Shown piece by piece: positions 34,206 to 46,880 of a stretch of 64,000 nucleotides of DNA. The translations under genes and the position numbers were made by a program. Source of the stretch: Aegilops tauschii subsp. strangulata (Eukaryota; Streptophyta; Magnoliopsida; Poales; Poaceae); assembly GCF_002575655.3 (NCBI RefSeq), contig NC_053040.3, positions 462,568,780 to 462,632,779 of the forward strand, written 5' to 3'. A model generated the notes under the pieces. That model was given only the letters and a program-made list of their open reading frames with translations. It was not told where the DNA came from and searched no databases. Positions within the stretch are counted from its first letter, which is position 1; each line of letters begins with the position of its first letter.

Positions 34206-35993
34206 CTAATTATAATAGTTATTGATACATGTTTTAGTACATATATAAACTTGTGGTGGTGGAACAAATTCATACAAGAACTTCAAAACCCCAGAAAAGT
34301 AGCCCCTCAACTCCAATGCGGATTCACTTTCATACAAAAATGTTCACGGCGCGACATTTGGCACACGCCATCGGGTGGTATTTTTTCCGGACCCCCCCCC
34401 CCCAACGGTATTTATTTTTTACGTAATTAGGTTCCCAGGCAGCAGGACGTAAAACTACAAATCCGTAGCCCGCGGCGCCAGATTCCCCAATTTCTAAATC
34501 TCTAGCCCTCATTGAGTCCAGGCGTCGTTGCCTTCACCAACATCGAAGACATGAAGGGCTCCACGGCGGCAGGCGGCGAGCATGCCAGAGACTGTGGTGA
34601 AGGGGCGGCGGCGTTGTCATGCCAGCCTCGTCCGCTCGTCGGGTGTGACCTCGCTGGCGCCTACGAGACGAAGGACGAAGAGAAGTGGGCGGAGATCACC
34701 AGCGAGGTGCGCTACATGGATGTACATTACCTTTGTCATGAATTGTTTTGTCGCAAAATTATGAAATTTGTTTTGTATTTGTGTGGGAGTATGAGACATG
34801 TGGTTATCTCAAATGGGTGGATCCAGAGTGGCACGGGAGGGCTACGACTATAATTGGCAAGCACGTTGAAGAGTTTTTTTGCTACCAAACTCTGTGTTTG
34901 AAAACGATGCAACAACTATGAGGATGAAGGAAGAGAGAACCCATGATCACGAACCACGAGAAAACGAAATAAGTCAATGGAGAGAAGGGAATTCAGTTTA
35001 GTCCGTGCAGTGTGCTGTTCTGCAGTTATGTATGGTGTTGTTGCTTTGATGATAACTGGTTTTTATGAGTTTCGTGTGATTAATATTGTGAGAATGTAGG
35101 TTCTAGGTATTAGCTTGTGATATGCAAATTAGCTTATGGGTATGATTCGGTTTAGCATCAGTTTGGTGTGAATCAGTTTAGCTTCTCGGTATGCAAATCA
35201 ACTTTATGAGTTTGGTGTGATTCAGTTTAGCATCCGAATGTAACTTTTGTGTACGTACTTTTGGATATGCAGATTAGTTTATGTGATCAAGAATATGCGT
35301 AAACATTTGCAATGCTATTTAATTGTCCATTTTTCAAACTTAGTTTTGTGCAATGCTTCATTTCGTTAAAAAAGGGTGAACTATAAACACTAGCCTGAAC
35401 TAAAGCCACTAATGTTGAACAAACCTAACCAACTGACTAATACCTAGACAATTGATGCCAATACTTAACAAACTTAACTAATGCCACAACTTAACTTATT
35501 TAACTGCTACCACTAACTTAACTGACGACAGTTCAAGCTAACACGATGATAGTTGAGCTAACTTTACTCCTCGTGGTCACACGACGTGACGTGAGGATTG
35601 TGGCTACAGTTGGCCTCACCATCCTGCGCCACCGGTTTGCGTGCGACCATCAGGAAAGATCTTTGCAACAACATTGATTAAACCTTCCCCTCCTTTCTCT
35701 TCTTCCCCTGCATCCGCTCCTTCCCCTTCCCTCGCTGCCTCACTTGCATTGGTGCCAGAAGTTCCTTCTCCAAATTGACTAGAACTTGACATTTTTCTAT
35801 GAGCCATAACCTTTAGCAGTGGTGGGCATCATTGATTATAGCATCACCATACAATGTCCTTTTGCTTTCCTAATCCACTTGGACCTCCAAGGTCTTGGCT
35901 TCATTGCTTGCCTAACCATTGCAACAATTGCTTCCTCATTGTGCACACAAACAAGGCCATCCACAACATCCTTTCCTAGCAAGCATCAATACA
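34206..35993. other. Unassigned intergenic sequence
   Basis: No element ends are clear. The minus-strand frame 35616-35807 (MAHRKMSSSSQFGEGTSG start, acidic Gly/Glu-rich) might be the start of a transposon or host gene, but no motif is recognised. 35380-35560 contains degenerate 'aactaatgccac/aacttaact' repeats. Confidence 0.35.
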
Positions 35994-36291
35994 CACTAGT
36001 ACAAGATCCCCTCGTTAGAAGCGTTTCAGGGAGCCAATTAGGAGCGTCCTGGTGGCACGCTGCTAGTGCCACGCTACCGGTAACAGGTTGGTAGCAGCAA
36101 TCCAAAGGGAAGACTGTTGGTTATTGGTCTCTAGCAGCGTCCAATACGAAGCTGGCAGCAGCGTTTGCTCAAGCCCAACACCGCCAATGCATCGTGTTTG
36201 TAGCAGCATTCCTGGAAGTCAACCGCCGCAAACATGTTCAAAAGCTTGTAGCGTTCACTCCACTGCAAACGCTGCTAATGCTTTGCTAGTG
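35994..36291. mobile_element. Miniature CACTA-like element
   Basis: It begins CACTAGTACAAGATCCCC and ends GCTTTGCTAGTG, giving CACTAG-type inverted ends 298 bp apart. The flanking triplets (aca and gaa) do not match, so either a target duplication is absent or the limits are slightly wrong. The interior has repeated 'tagcagcgtt' motifs. Confidence 0.45.
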
Positions 36292-37610
36292 GAAAAAGTA
36301 ATTTGCCACAACAGCAAAAATTGTCGTCGTAGCAACTTCTGCGCATTCAATATATAAACATAATAGACATAATAAGCATAGTATTTCAGGATTTCCGGCG
36401 ATACACTTTCAGTGGGGGAGACGTTCCCGTGGACGATGAGGCGCCTACGATGACTTCGTAAATTTAAAGATGATATGTCAGCTCAGTCTCTCGAAGGTGC
36501 TCATAGGGGTAGGATGTGCGTTCATAGAGGTGAGTGTATACGCGTATGAATGAGCGCCTAGGTTTATACTGTGTTAAGAAAAACATGCATTAACTAAGAA
36601 AGTGTATGTTTGAAAAAAGGTTGGTTCGGCTAACATTTGTGAAACCTCTCGGGCCCCGCATCGCCTACCCTAGGCGACACGGGCGGCAGCCACGCCGCCG
36701 CCGGCCCCCCCCTTCTCCAGCTAATCCCCTCGCCGCTGCCGAAGGCCACCACCGGGCGAAGCCCGCGCCGTGGCTGCGGTGGGGGGGGCTTCCCCCCGTG
36801 GCGCGGCTCTCCTCACACGGGGCCCTACGACTGGCTGCCTGCCTGCTGGTGGCTCGTCGGCGCCCCTCCCGGCGGCTGGCGACGCTCCTCCTGGTGGTGG
36901 ATTCGGTGGCTGTCCCGGCGGCGGCCCTCCCGCGTCAGATCTGGCGCTGCCACCGCATTACCTCCCCGTCGTCGTCACCAATGGTGCCCTGGCGCGATGC
37001 GTCCCCCCCTCACCCGCTCTCCCCTACACACCACCTCGCCCGGCCACCCTACCCCCCTATCCCTGGCTGTCTGGCATCCTCCCCAGCGGAAGGACCTTGT
37101 CCCGGTCGTGCCTCCTCTCTGACTGGCCGCGGTAGGCCTGATTCCCGCTGGCATCCGGTTGTCCGGCGTCTTCCCGACGGCGGAGCCTCGTCCTAGGCTT
37201 CTAGCCATGCATCCCCCCTTGTGTTGGTTGTGGTGTGTCGTGAGCGGTGGATCGAGCCCCATGGTGGCTGTGTGTGGTGGTGCGTCCAGCAGTGCCCAAT
37301 GTCATCTTCCCGGTGATTGGCGCGGCTCTCCTTCCGGTGGTTGTGGTCTCGGCCTGCTTTGGTTTCCATGTCTCCGAATCCCGATCCACCAATCTTTGGG
37401 ATTGTGCGGAATTTGGCCGGGCACAAGCCTTGCTCGGCTTGCCGATGCTGGCGGCAGTGACACCCGCGGATGCCATTTCCTTCTTGGAGGTGCCACCATG
37501 GCATCTTCTCTGCGCCCTACGCGAGTATCGGGGGAAACCCTAGATCTAGTCCACTAGATCGGACAGCGAAGGCGGCTCGGCGTTGTATCCTTCATGAAGG
37601 CACTGTCTTG

Positions 37611-39327
37611 TGTTGGAAATATGCCCTAGAGGCAATAATAAATGGTTATTATTATATTTCTTTGTTCATGGTAATTGTCTATTATTCATGCTATAATTGT
37701 ATTGTCCGGAAATCATAATACATGTGTGAATACATAGACCACAACCTGTCCCTAGTAAGCCTCTAGTTGACTAGCTCGTTGATCAACAGATAGTCATGGT
37801 TTCCTGACTATGGACATTGGATGTCATTGATAACGGGATCACATCATTAGGAGAATGATGTGATGGACAAGACCCAATCCTAAGCATAGCATAAAAGATC
37901 GTGTAGTTTCATTTGCTAGAGCTTTTCCAATGTCAAGTATCTTTTCCTTAGACCATGAGATCGTGCAACTCCCGGATACCGTAGGAGTGCTTTGGGTGTG
38001 CCAAACGTCACAACGTAACTGGGTGACTATAAAGGTGCACTACGGGTATCTCCGAAAGTGTCTGTTGGGTTGGCACGGATCGAGACTGGGATTTGTCACT
38101 CCGTGTGACGGAGAGGTATCTCTGGGCCCACTCGGTAATGCATCATCATAATGAGCTCAATGTGACTAAGGCGTTAGTCACGGGATCATGCATTGCGGTA
38201 CGAGTAAAGAGACTTGCCGGTAACGAGATTGAACAAGGTATTGGGATACCGACGATCGAATCTCGGGCAAGTAACATACCGATTGACAAAGGGAATTGCA
38301 TACGGATTGATTGAATCCTCGACACCGTGGTTCATCCGATGAGATCATCGTGGAACATGTGGGAGCCAACATGGGTATCCAGATCCCGCTGTTGGTTATT
38401 GACCGGAGAGGCGTCTCGGTCATGTCTGCATGTCTCCCGAACCCGTAGGGTCTACACACTTAAGGTCCGGTGACGCTAGGGTTGTAGAGATATATGTATG
38501 CGGAAACCCGAAAGTTGTTCGGAGTCCCGGATGAGATCCCGAACGTCACGAGAGGTTCCGGAATGGTCCGGAGGTGAAGAATTATATATAGGAAGTCAAG
38601 TTTCGGCCACCGGGAAAGTTTCGGGGGTTACCGGTATTGTACCGGGACCACCGGAAGGGTCCCGGGGGTCCACCGGGTGGGGCCACCTATCCCGGAGGGC
38701 CCCGTGGGCTGAAAGTGGAAGGGAACCAGCCCTTAGTGGGCTGGGGCGCCCCCCTTGGGCCTCCCCCCATGCGCCTAGGGTTGGGAACCCTGGGGGGAGC
38801 TTCCCCCTTGCCTTGGGGGGCAAGGCACCCCTTCCCCCCCACTTGGCCCCCGCCCCCCTTGGAGATCTGATCTCCCAAGGGCTGGCGCCCCCCCAGGGGT
38901 CCTATAAATAGTGGGGGGGAGGGAGGGCAGCAAACTACAGCCTTGGGCGCCTCCCTCCTCCCCTGCAACACCTCTCTCTCTCGCAGAAGCTCGGCGAAGC
39001 CCTGCCGGAGAGCCGCTACATCCACCACCACGCCGTCATGCTGTTGGATCTCCATCAACCTCTCCTTCCCCCTTGCTGGATCAAGAAGGAGGAGACGTCG
39101 CTGCACCGTACGTGTGTTGAACGCGGAGGTGCCGTCCGTTCGGCACTCGGTCATCGGTGATTTGGATCACGGCGAGTACGACTCCGTCATCCACGTTCAT
39201 TGGAACGCTTCCGCTCGAGATCTACAAGGGTATGTAGATGCACTCCTTTTCCCTCGTTGCTAGTAGACTCCATAGATGCATCTTGGTGAACGTAGGAAAA
39301 TTTTAAATTATGCTACGATTACCAACA
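37611..39327 (+). repeat. 5' LTR of the Angela-like element
   Basis: It is 1717 bp, bounded by TGTTGG and CCAACA. By eye it differs from the 3' LTR at about 15 positions plus a few single- or two-base indels, roughly 99% identity. Confidence 0.95.
38903..38910 (+). promoter_or_regulatory. LTR TATA box (TATAAATA)
   Basis: TATAAATA lies about 430 bp from the LTR end, downstream of a G/C-rich tract, in the position expected for the retrotransposon promoter. The 3' LTR has the same motif at 45742-45749. Confidence 0.65.
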
Positions 39328-39328
39328 G

Positions 39329-39342
39329 TGGCATCATGAGCC
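39329..39342 (+). other. Primer binding site (initiator Met tRNA type)
   Basis: TGGCATCATGAGCC begins two bases after the LTR. It is a mutated form of the tggtatcagagcc site used by Copia elements. Confidence 0.75.
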
Positions 39343-40639
39343 AGGTCTATGCGTAGTTACTATGCACGAGTAGAACACAAAGCAGTTGTGGGCGTTGAGT
39401 TTGCCAATTCTTCTTGCCGCTACTAGTATTTTCTTGTTTCGGCGGCATTGTTGGATGAAGCGGCCCGGACCGACCTTACACGTACTCTTACGTGAGACAG
39501 GTTCCACCGACTGACATGCGCAAGTTGCATAAGGTGGCTAGCGGGTGTCTGTCTCTCCTACTTTAGTCGGAACGGATTCGAAGAAAAGGGTCCTTATGAA
39601 GGGTAAATAGAAATTGGCAAATCACGTTGTGGTCATACGTAGGTAAGAAACGTTTTTGCTAGAAACCTACAAACCACGTAAAAACTTGCAACAACAATTA
39701 GAGGACGTCTAACTTGTTTTTGCAGCAAGTGCTATGTGATGTGATATGGCCAGAAGATGTGATGAATGATATATGTGATGTATGAGATTGATCATATTCT
39801 TGTAATAGAAATCACGACTTGCATGTTGATGAGTGTGACAACCGGCAGGAGCCATAGGAGTTGTCTTTATTATTTTGCATGACCTGCGTGTCATTGAATA
39901 ACGCCATGTAAATTACTTTACTTTGTTGCTAAACGCGTTAGCCATAGAAGTAGAAGTAATCGTTGGCGTGACGACTTCATGAAGACACAATGATGGAGAT
40001 CATGGTGTCATGCCGGTGACAAAGATGATCATGGTGCCCCGAAGATGGAGATCAAAGGAGCATGATGATATTGGCCATATCATGTCACTATTTGATTGCA
40101 TGTGATGTTTATCATGTTTTTGCATCTTATTTGCTTAGAACGACGGTAGTAAGTAAGATGATCCCTTATAATAATTTCAAGAAAGTGTTCACCCTAACTG
40201 TGCACCATTGCGAAGGTTCGTTGTTTCGAAGCACCACGTGATGATCGGGTGTGATAGATTCTAACGTTCGAATACAACGGGTGTTGACGAGCCTAGCATG
40301 TACAGACATGGCCTCGGAACACACGCAATACACTTAGGTTGACTTGACGAGCCTAGCACGTACAGACATGGCCTCGAAACACGGAGGACCGAAAGGTCGA
40401 GCATGAGTCGTATAGAAGATACGATCAACATGGAGATGTTCACCGATCTTGACTAGTCCGTCTCACGTGATGATCGGACACGGCCTAGTTAAACTCGGAT
40501 CATGTTTCAGTTAGATGACTAGAGGGATGTCTATCTGAGTGTGAGTTCATAATCAGATGAACTTCATTATCATGAACATAGTCAAAAAGGTATTTGCAAA
40601 TTATGTCATAGCTTGCGCTTTAGTTCTACTGGTTAAGAT

Positions 40640-42900
40640 ATGTTCCTAGAGAAAATTTAGTTGAAAGTTGGTAGTAGCAATTATGCGGACTGGGTCCGTA
40701 AACTGAGGATTGTCCTCATTGCTGCACAGAAGGCTTATGTCCTTAATGCACCGCTCGGTGTGCTGAACCTCAGCGTCGTCTGTAGATGTTACGAAACATC
40801 TGACATACACGTTTTGATGACTACGTGATAGTTCAGTGCGGTTTAGAATTGTGGCACCAAAGACGTTTTTGAAACGTCGCAGAACATGTGAGATGTTCCG
40901 AAGACTGAAATTGGGATTTCAGACTAGTGCCCACGTCAAGAGGTATGAGACCTCTGACAAGTTTCTTAAGCCTGCAAACTAAGGGAGAAAAGCTCAATCG
41001 TTGAGCGTGTGCTCAGATTGTCTGAGTGCCACAATCGCTTGAATCGAGTGGGAGTTAATCTCCTAGATGAGATAGTGATAGTTCTCCATAGTCACTGCCA
41101 CCAAGCTAGTAGAGCTTCGTGATGAACTATAACATATCAAGGATAATTATGATGATCCTTGAGCTATTCGCGATGTTTGACACCGCGAGAGTAGAAATCA
41201 AGAAGGAGCATCAATTGTTGATAGTTAGTAAAACCACTAGTTTAAGCAGGGCAAGGGCAAAAGGGATACTTCATGAAACAGCAAGTCGTTTGCTGCTCTA
41301 GTGAAGAATCCCAAGGTTGAACCCAAACCCGAGACTAAGTGCTTCTGTAATGAGAGGAACGGTCACACTGAAGCAGTACTACCCTAGATACTTGGTAGAT
41401 GAGAAGGCAGGCAAGGTCGACAGAAGTATATTGGATATACGTTATATGAATGTGTACTTTACTAGTACTCCTAACAGCACCAGGGTATTAGATACTGGTT
41501 CGGTTGCTAAGTGTTAGTAACTCGAAATAAAAGTTGCGGAATAAATGGAGACTAGCTAAAGGTGAGATGACGATATGTGTTGGAAGTGTTTCCAAGGTTG
41601 ATGTGATCAAGCATCGCATGCTCCCTCTACCATCGAGATTTGGTGTTTGCGTTGAACATGATTGGATTATGTTTACCGCAAAACGGTTATTCATTTAAGG
41701 AGAATAATGGTTACTCTGTTTATTTGAATAATACCTTCAATGGTCTTGCACCTAAAATGAATCTCGATCGTAGTGATACACATGTTCATGCCAAAAAGAT
41801 ATAAGATAGTAATGATAGTACCACATACTTGTGGCACTGCCACTTGAGTCATATTGGTGTAGAACGCATGAAGAAGCTCCATGTAGGTGGATCTTTGGAC
41901 TCACTCATTTTTGAAAAGATTGAGACATGCGAACCATGTCTATTGGTATATATGCATGAAGAAACTCCATACAGATGGATCGTTTGGACTCACTTGATTA
42001 TGAATCACTTGAGACATGCAAATCATACCACATGGGCAAAATGACTGAAAGTCCTCGTTTTCAGTGAGATGGAACAAGAGAGCAACTTATTGGAAGTAAT
42101 ACATTTTGATGTACGCAGTCCAATGAGTGCTGAGGCATGCAGTGGACATCGTTATGTTCTTACTTCACAGATGATTTGAGTAGATGCTGAGTGTATTTAC
42201 TTGATGAAACACTAGTCTAAATTATTGAAAGGTTCAAGTAATTTCAGAGTGAAGTTGAAGATCGTCGTGACAAGAGGATAAAATGTCTGTGATATGATCA
42301 TAGAGATGAGTATCTGAGATACGAGTTTGGCACACAATTGAGACATTGTGGAAAGTGTTTCACAATTAATACCGTCTGGAACACCATAGTGTGATGGTGT
42401 GTCCGAACATCATAACTGCACCCTATTGGATATGGTGCATACCATGATGTTTCTTATCAAATTACCACTATCATTTATGGGTTAGGCATTAGAGACAACC
42501 GCATTCACTTTAAAAGGGGCACCACGCAATTCGGTTGAGACGACACCGTTTATAGAAACCTAAATTGTCGTTTCTTAAAAGTTTGGGGCTGCGATGCTTA
42601 TGTGAAAAAGTTTCAGGCTGATAAGCTTGAACCCAAAGCGGATAAATGCATCTTCATAGAATACCCAAAAACAGTTGGGTATACCTCCTATTTCAGATCT
42701 GGAAGCAAAAGTAATTGCTTCTAGAAACGAGTCCTTTCTCGAGGAAAAGTTTCTCTCGAAAGAATTGAGTGGGATGATGGTGGAGACTTGATAAGGTTAT
42801 TGAACCGTTGCTTCAACTAGTGTGTAGCAGGGCACAGGAAGTTGTTCCTGTGGCACCTACACCAATTGAAGTGGAAGCTTATTATAGTGATCATGAAACT
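40640..42900 (+). pseudogene. Angela gag-protease-integrase, degenerate
   Basis: Fragments lie in order in different frames. gag with ADWVRKLRIVL and AAQKAYVL is near 40690-40750. A mutated zinc knuckle (KCFCNERNGH) is near 41337, and the protease site LDTGSVAK near 41495. The GAG-pre-integrase block LWHCHLSHIGVERMKKLH is at 41829-41885. The integrase stretch is broken by stops, and the KVWGCDAYVKKF block follows near 42580. The reading frame is interrupted many times, so this copy cannot make its own proteins. Confidence 0.8.
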
Positions 42901-42959
42901 TCGGATCAAGTCACTACCAAACCTCGTAGGACGACGAGGATGCGCACTACTTCAGAGTA

Positions 42960-43382
42960 ATGCGTGATCCTGTCTTGGAAGTCATGTTGCTAGACAACAA
43001 TGAACCTACGAGCTATGGAGAAGCGATGGTGAGCCCATATTCCGACGAATGGCTCGAGGCCATGAAATTCGAGATAGAATCCATGTATCAGAACAAAGCA
43101 TGGACTTTGGTGAACTTGCCCGATGATCGGCAAGCCATTGAGATAAATGGATATTTAAGAAGAAGACGGACATGGACGGTAATGTTACCGTCTATAAAGC
43201 TCGACTTGTGGCAAAGAGTATTTTCACAAGTTCAAGGAGTTGACTACGATGAGTTTTTCTCATCCGTAGCGATGCTTAGGTCCGTCGGAATCATGTTAGC
43301 ATTAGCTACATTTATGAAATCTGGCAGATGGATGTCAAAACAAGTTTCCTTACCAGTTTTCGTAAGGAAAGGTTGTATGTGA
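42960..43382 (+). pseudogene. Angela reverse transcriptase, N-terminal fragment
   Basis: The 140-residue frame contains the Copia RT entry (SDEWLEAMKFEIESMYQNK, then WTLVNLPDD) and GVDYDEFFSSVAMLRSVG, with internal frameshifts and a lost WVFKKK-like block. The catalytic region and RNase H downstream (43400-44300) are only traces. Confidence 0.75.
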
Positions 43383-44436
43383 TACAATCAGAAAGGTTTT
43401 GTCGATCCTAAGGATGCTAAAAGGTATGCTAGCTCCAGCGATCCTTCCATGGATTAGAGCAAGCATCTCGGAGTCAGAATATACGCTTTGATGGAGTGAT
43501 CAAAGTTTTTGGGTTTATACAAAGTTTGTTAGAAACTTGTATTTACAATAAAGTGAGTGCGAGCGCTACAACATTTCTGATAAGTATATGTGATTGACAT
43601 ATTGTTGATCCGAAATGATGTAAAATTTCTGGAAAGCATAAAGGGTTGTTTGAAAGGTGTTTTTCAAAGGAAGACCTGGATAAAGCTACTTACATATTGG
43701 GCATCAAGATCCATAGAGATAGATCAAGACGCCTGATGATACTTTCAAAAAGACAGCACACCTTGACATGATTTTGAAAGAGTTCAAAATAGATCAGCAA
43801 AGAAGGAGTTCTTGGCTGTGTTACAAGGTGTGAGTATTGAGTGAGACTCAAGACCTGACCACAGCAGAAGATAGAGAAAGGACGAAGGTCGTCCCCTATG
43901 CTTTAGACGTAGGCTCTATAGTATGCTATGCTGTGTACCGCACATGTAGTGTGCCTTGCCATGAGTTGGTCAAGAGGGTACAATGGTGATCCGGGAAAGG
44001 ATCTCATGACAGCGGTCGAACTTATCCTTAGTACCTAGTGGATTAAGGAATTTTCTCAATTATGGAGGTGGAAAGGAGTTCGTCGTAAAGGGTTACGTCG
44101 ATGCGAACTTTGACACTAATCCGGATGACTCTGAGTAGTAAACCGGATTCGTATAGTAGAGCAATTATTTGAAATGGCTCCAAATAGCGCATGGTAGCAT
44201 CCACAAAGATGACATAGATATTCGTAAAGCACACGGTTCTGAAAGGTTCAGACCCGTTGACTAATAACCTCTCTCACAAGCATAACATGACCAAACCAGA
44301 ACACATTGAGTGATAATCACATAGTGATGTGAACTAGATTGTTGACTCTAGTAAACTCTTTAGATGTTGGTCACATGGTGATGTGACCAGTGAGTGTTAA
44401 TCACATGGTGATGTGAACTAGATTATTGACTCTAGC

Positions 44437-44449
44437 GCAAGTGGGAGAC
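44437..44449 (+). other. Polypurine tract
   Basis: GCAAGTGGGAGAC directly precedes the 3' LTR, where plus-strand synthesis is primed. Confidence 0.8.
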
Positions 44450-46168
44450 TGTTGGAAATATGCCCTAGAGGCAATAATAAATGGTTATTATTATATTTCT
44501 TTGTTCATGGTAATTGTCTATTATTCATGCTATAATTGTATTGTCCGGAAATCGTAATACATGTGTGAATACATAGACCACAACCTGTCCCTAGTAAGCC
44601 TCTAGTTGACTAGCTCGTTGATCAACAGATAGTCATGGTTTCCTGACTATGGACATTGGATGTCATTGATAACGGGATCACATCATTAGGAGAATGATGT
44701 GATGGACAAGACCCAATCCTAAGCATAGCATAAAAGATCGTGTAGTTTCGTTTGCTAGAGCTTTTCCAATGTCAAGTATCTTTTCCTTAGACCATGAGAT
44801 CGTGCAACTCCCGGATACCGTAGGAGTGCTTTGGGTGTGCCAAACGTCACAACGTAACTGGGTGACTATAAAGGTGCACTACGGGTATCTCCGAAAGTGT
44901 TTGTTGGGTTCGCACGGATCGAGACTGGGATTTGTCACTCCGTGTGACGGAGAGGTATCTCTAGGCCCACTCGGTAATGCATCATCATAATGAGCTCAAT
45001 GTGACTAAGGCGTTAGTCACGGGATCATGCATTGCGGTACGAGTAAAGAGACTTGCCGGTAACGAGATTGAACAAGGTATTGGGATACTGACGATCGAAT
45101 CTCGGGCAAGTAACATACCGATTGACAAAGGGAATTGCATACGGATTGATTGAATCCTCGACACCGTGGTTCATCCGATGAGATCATCGTGGAACATGTG
45201 GGAGCCAACATGGGTATCCAGATCCCGCTGTTGGTTATTGACCGGAGAGGCGTCTCGGTCATGTCTACATGTCTCCCGAACCCGTAGGGTCTACACACTT
45301 AAGGTCCGGTGACGCTAGGGTTGTAGAGATATATGTATGCGGAAACCCGAAAGTTGTTCGGAGTCCCGGATGAGATCCCGGACGTCACGAGAGGTTCCGG
45401 AATGGTCCGGGGGTGAAGAATTATATATAGGAAGTCAAGTTTCGGCCACCGGGAAAGTTTCGGGGGTTACCGGTATTATACCGGGACCACCGAAAGGGTC
45501 CCGGGGGTCCACCGGGTGGGGCCACCTATCCCGGAGGGCCCCGTGGGCTGAAAGTGGAAGGGAACCAGCCCTTAGTGGGCTGGGGCGCCCCCCTTGGGCC
45601 TCCCCCATGTGCCTAGGGTTGGGAACCCTAGGGGGGAGCTTCCCCCTTGCCTTGGGGGGCAAGGCACCCCTTCCCCCCCACTTGGCCCCCGCCCCCCTTG
45701 GAGATCTGATCTCCCAAGGGCTGGCGCCCCCCCAGGGGTCCTATAAATAGTGGGGGGGAGGGAGGGCAGCAAACTACAGCCTTGGGCGCCTCCCTCCTCC
45801 CCTGCAACACCTCTCTCTCTCTCGCAGAAGCTCGGCGAAGCCCTGCCGGAGAGCCGCTACATCCACCACCACGCCGTCATGCTGTTGGATCTCCATCAAC
45901 CTCTCCTTCCCCCTTGCTGGATCAAGAAGGAGGAGACGTCGCTGCACCGTACGTGTGTTGAACGCGGAGGTGCCGTCCGTTCGGCACTCGGTCATCGGTG
46001 ATTTGGATCACGGCGAGTACGACTCCGTCATCCACGTTCATTGGAACGCTTCCGCTCGCGATCTACAAGGGTATGTAGATGCACTCCTTTTCCCTCGTTG
46101 CTAGTAGACTCCATAGATGCATCTTGGTGAACATAGGAAAATTTTAAATTATGCTACGATTACCAACA
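44450..46168 (+). repeat. 3' LTR of the Angela-like element
   Basis: It is 1719 bp, identical in structure to the 5' LTR, and ends CCAACA before the tcttg target duplication. Confidence 0.95.
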
Positions 46169-46449
46169 TCTTGTTGCTTGTGGTGTGTTCGGTGTTGGAT
46201 TTGAATACTTCGGACGCTCTGCTGGTCCGGGCTGCTCTTCTTGGCGTGGGCATCCGGGGCGCTGTGTATGGTCTCGACGACGCTCTCTCCGTGGCTTCTT
46301 CTCCTTGTCCGGCCAGATCCTGCACCCACTTGCCGATCCTCTAGGCACTTAGTTGGGAGGTATGTTGATTTGGTTCGTCCTGAAGGCGTGGCTGTGCGGT
46401 GATGGTGCCCGGCGTTGGTCGCGACGCGGCCCAGATGCCCTTGTATCTC

Positions 46450-46691
46450 AGGGCTGTTTGGTTTTTGCCCAGCAACGCCACGCCAAATTGTGGGCGTCGC
46501 GGGCGCGCCAATATATTGGCGGCCAAAACGGCCGCCCCTGGTTTCGCCAACGAATTGGCATACAACCACAGAGGAAAAGGTTGGTTCAGTTGGCGAGCCA
46601 AAACATTGGAACCAATCCAAGCAAGTTGCAGTGTCCTGGTGAACGCCAAAATATTGGCTGGGCGTGCGGCGAATCCAATCCGAACAGCCCC
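46450..46691. mobile_element. Small Harbinger/Tourist-like MITE
   Basis: The ends are aGGGCTGTTTGG and CCGAACAGCCCc, inverted with mismatches, and flanked by ctc on both sides (46447-46449 and 46692-46694). Repeated 'ccaatatattggc' and 'aaaacattgg' palindromic motifs lie inside. It is inserted in the 3' half of the non-LTR retroposon. Confidence 0.5.
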
Positions 46692-46880
46692 CTCGTCTCT
46701 TTGCCGCTGGCTGGAGTTCGAGCTAGGAGAGTCTATATAGCTGTGTTGTATCCCTTCGTGCGTCTTTCCCACACCTTGTGTGGCGCTTCTCTCTTTTCCT
46801 CTTGTATCTCTGTAATTTCTCTTCTACCTATCAATGAATGATACGCAAGCTTTGCATATTCAAAAAAAAAGTGTGTGTTT

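Larger units (their letters stand above)
37611..46168 (+). mobile_element. Complete Copia LTR retrotransposon, Angela/WIS type
   Basis: It is 8558 bp with LTRs of 1717 and 1719 bp, beginning TGTTGGAAATATGCCC and ending ACGATTACCAACA. A 5-bp duplication tcttg lies at 37606-37610 and 46169-46173. The primer site, polypurine tract and remnants of gag, protease, integrase and reverse transcriptase are in Copia order. The coding region is full of stops and frameshifts. Confidence 0.95.
36612..46867 (+). mobile_element. Non-LTR retroposon split by an Angela insertion
   Basis: The 5' part is 36612-37610 and the 3' part is 46174-46867, about 1.7 kb together. It ends 'gatacgcaagctttgcatat' followed by a run of A, as in Triticeae LINEs. 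The flanks aaagtgtatgttt (36599-36611) and aaagtgtgtgttt (46868-46880) form a 13-bp target duplication with one mismatch. The 5' part is a GC-rich leader. No reverse transcriptase is present, so it is an internally deleted or non-autonomous LINE relative. Confidence 0.75.

Noticed and set aside
36606..37557. Several long Pro/Arg-rich ORFs
   Set aside because: They lie in the GC-rich leader of the non-LTR retroposon, overlap in several frames and show no domain.
37930..39263. ORFs in the Angela LTR, repeated at 44769-46001
   Set aside because: They occur identically in both LTRs and are non-coding LTR sequence.
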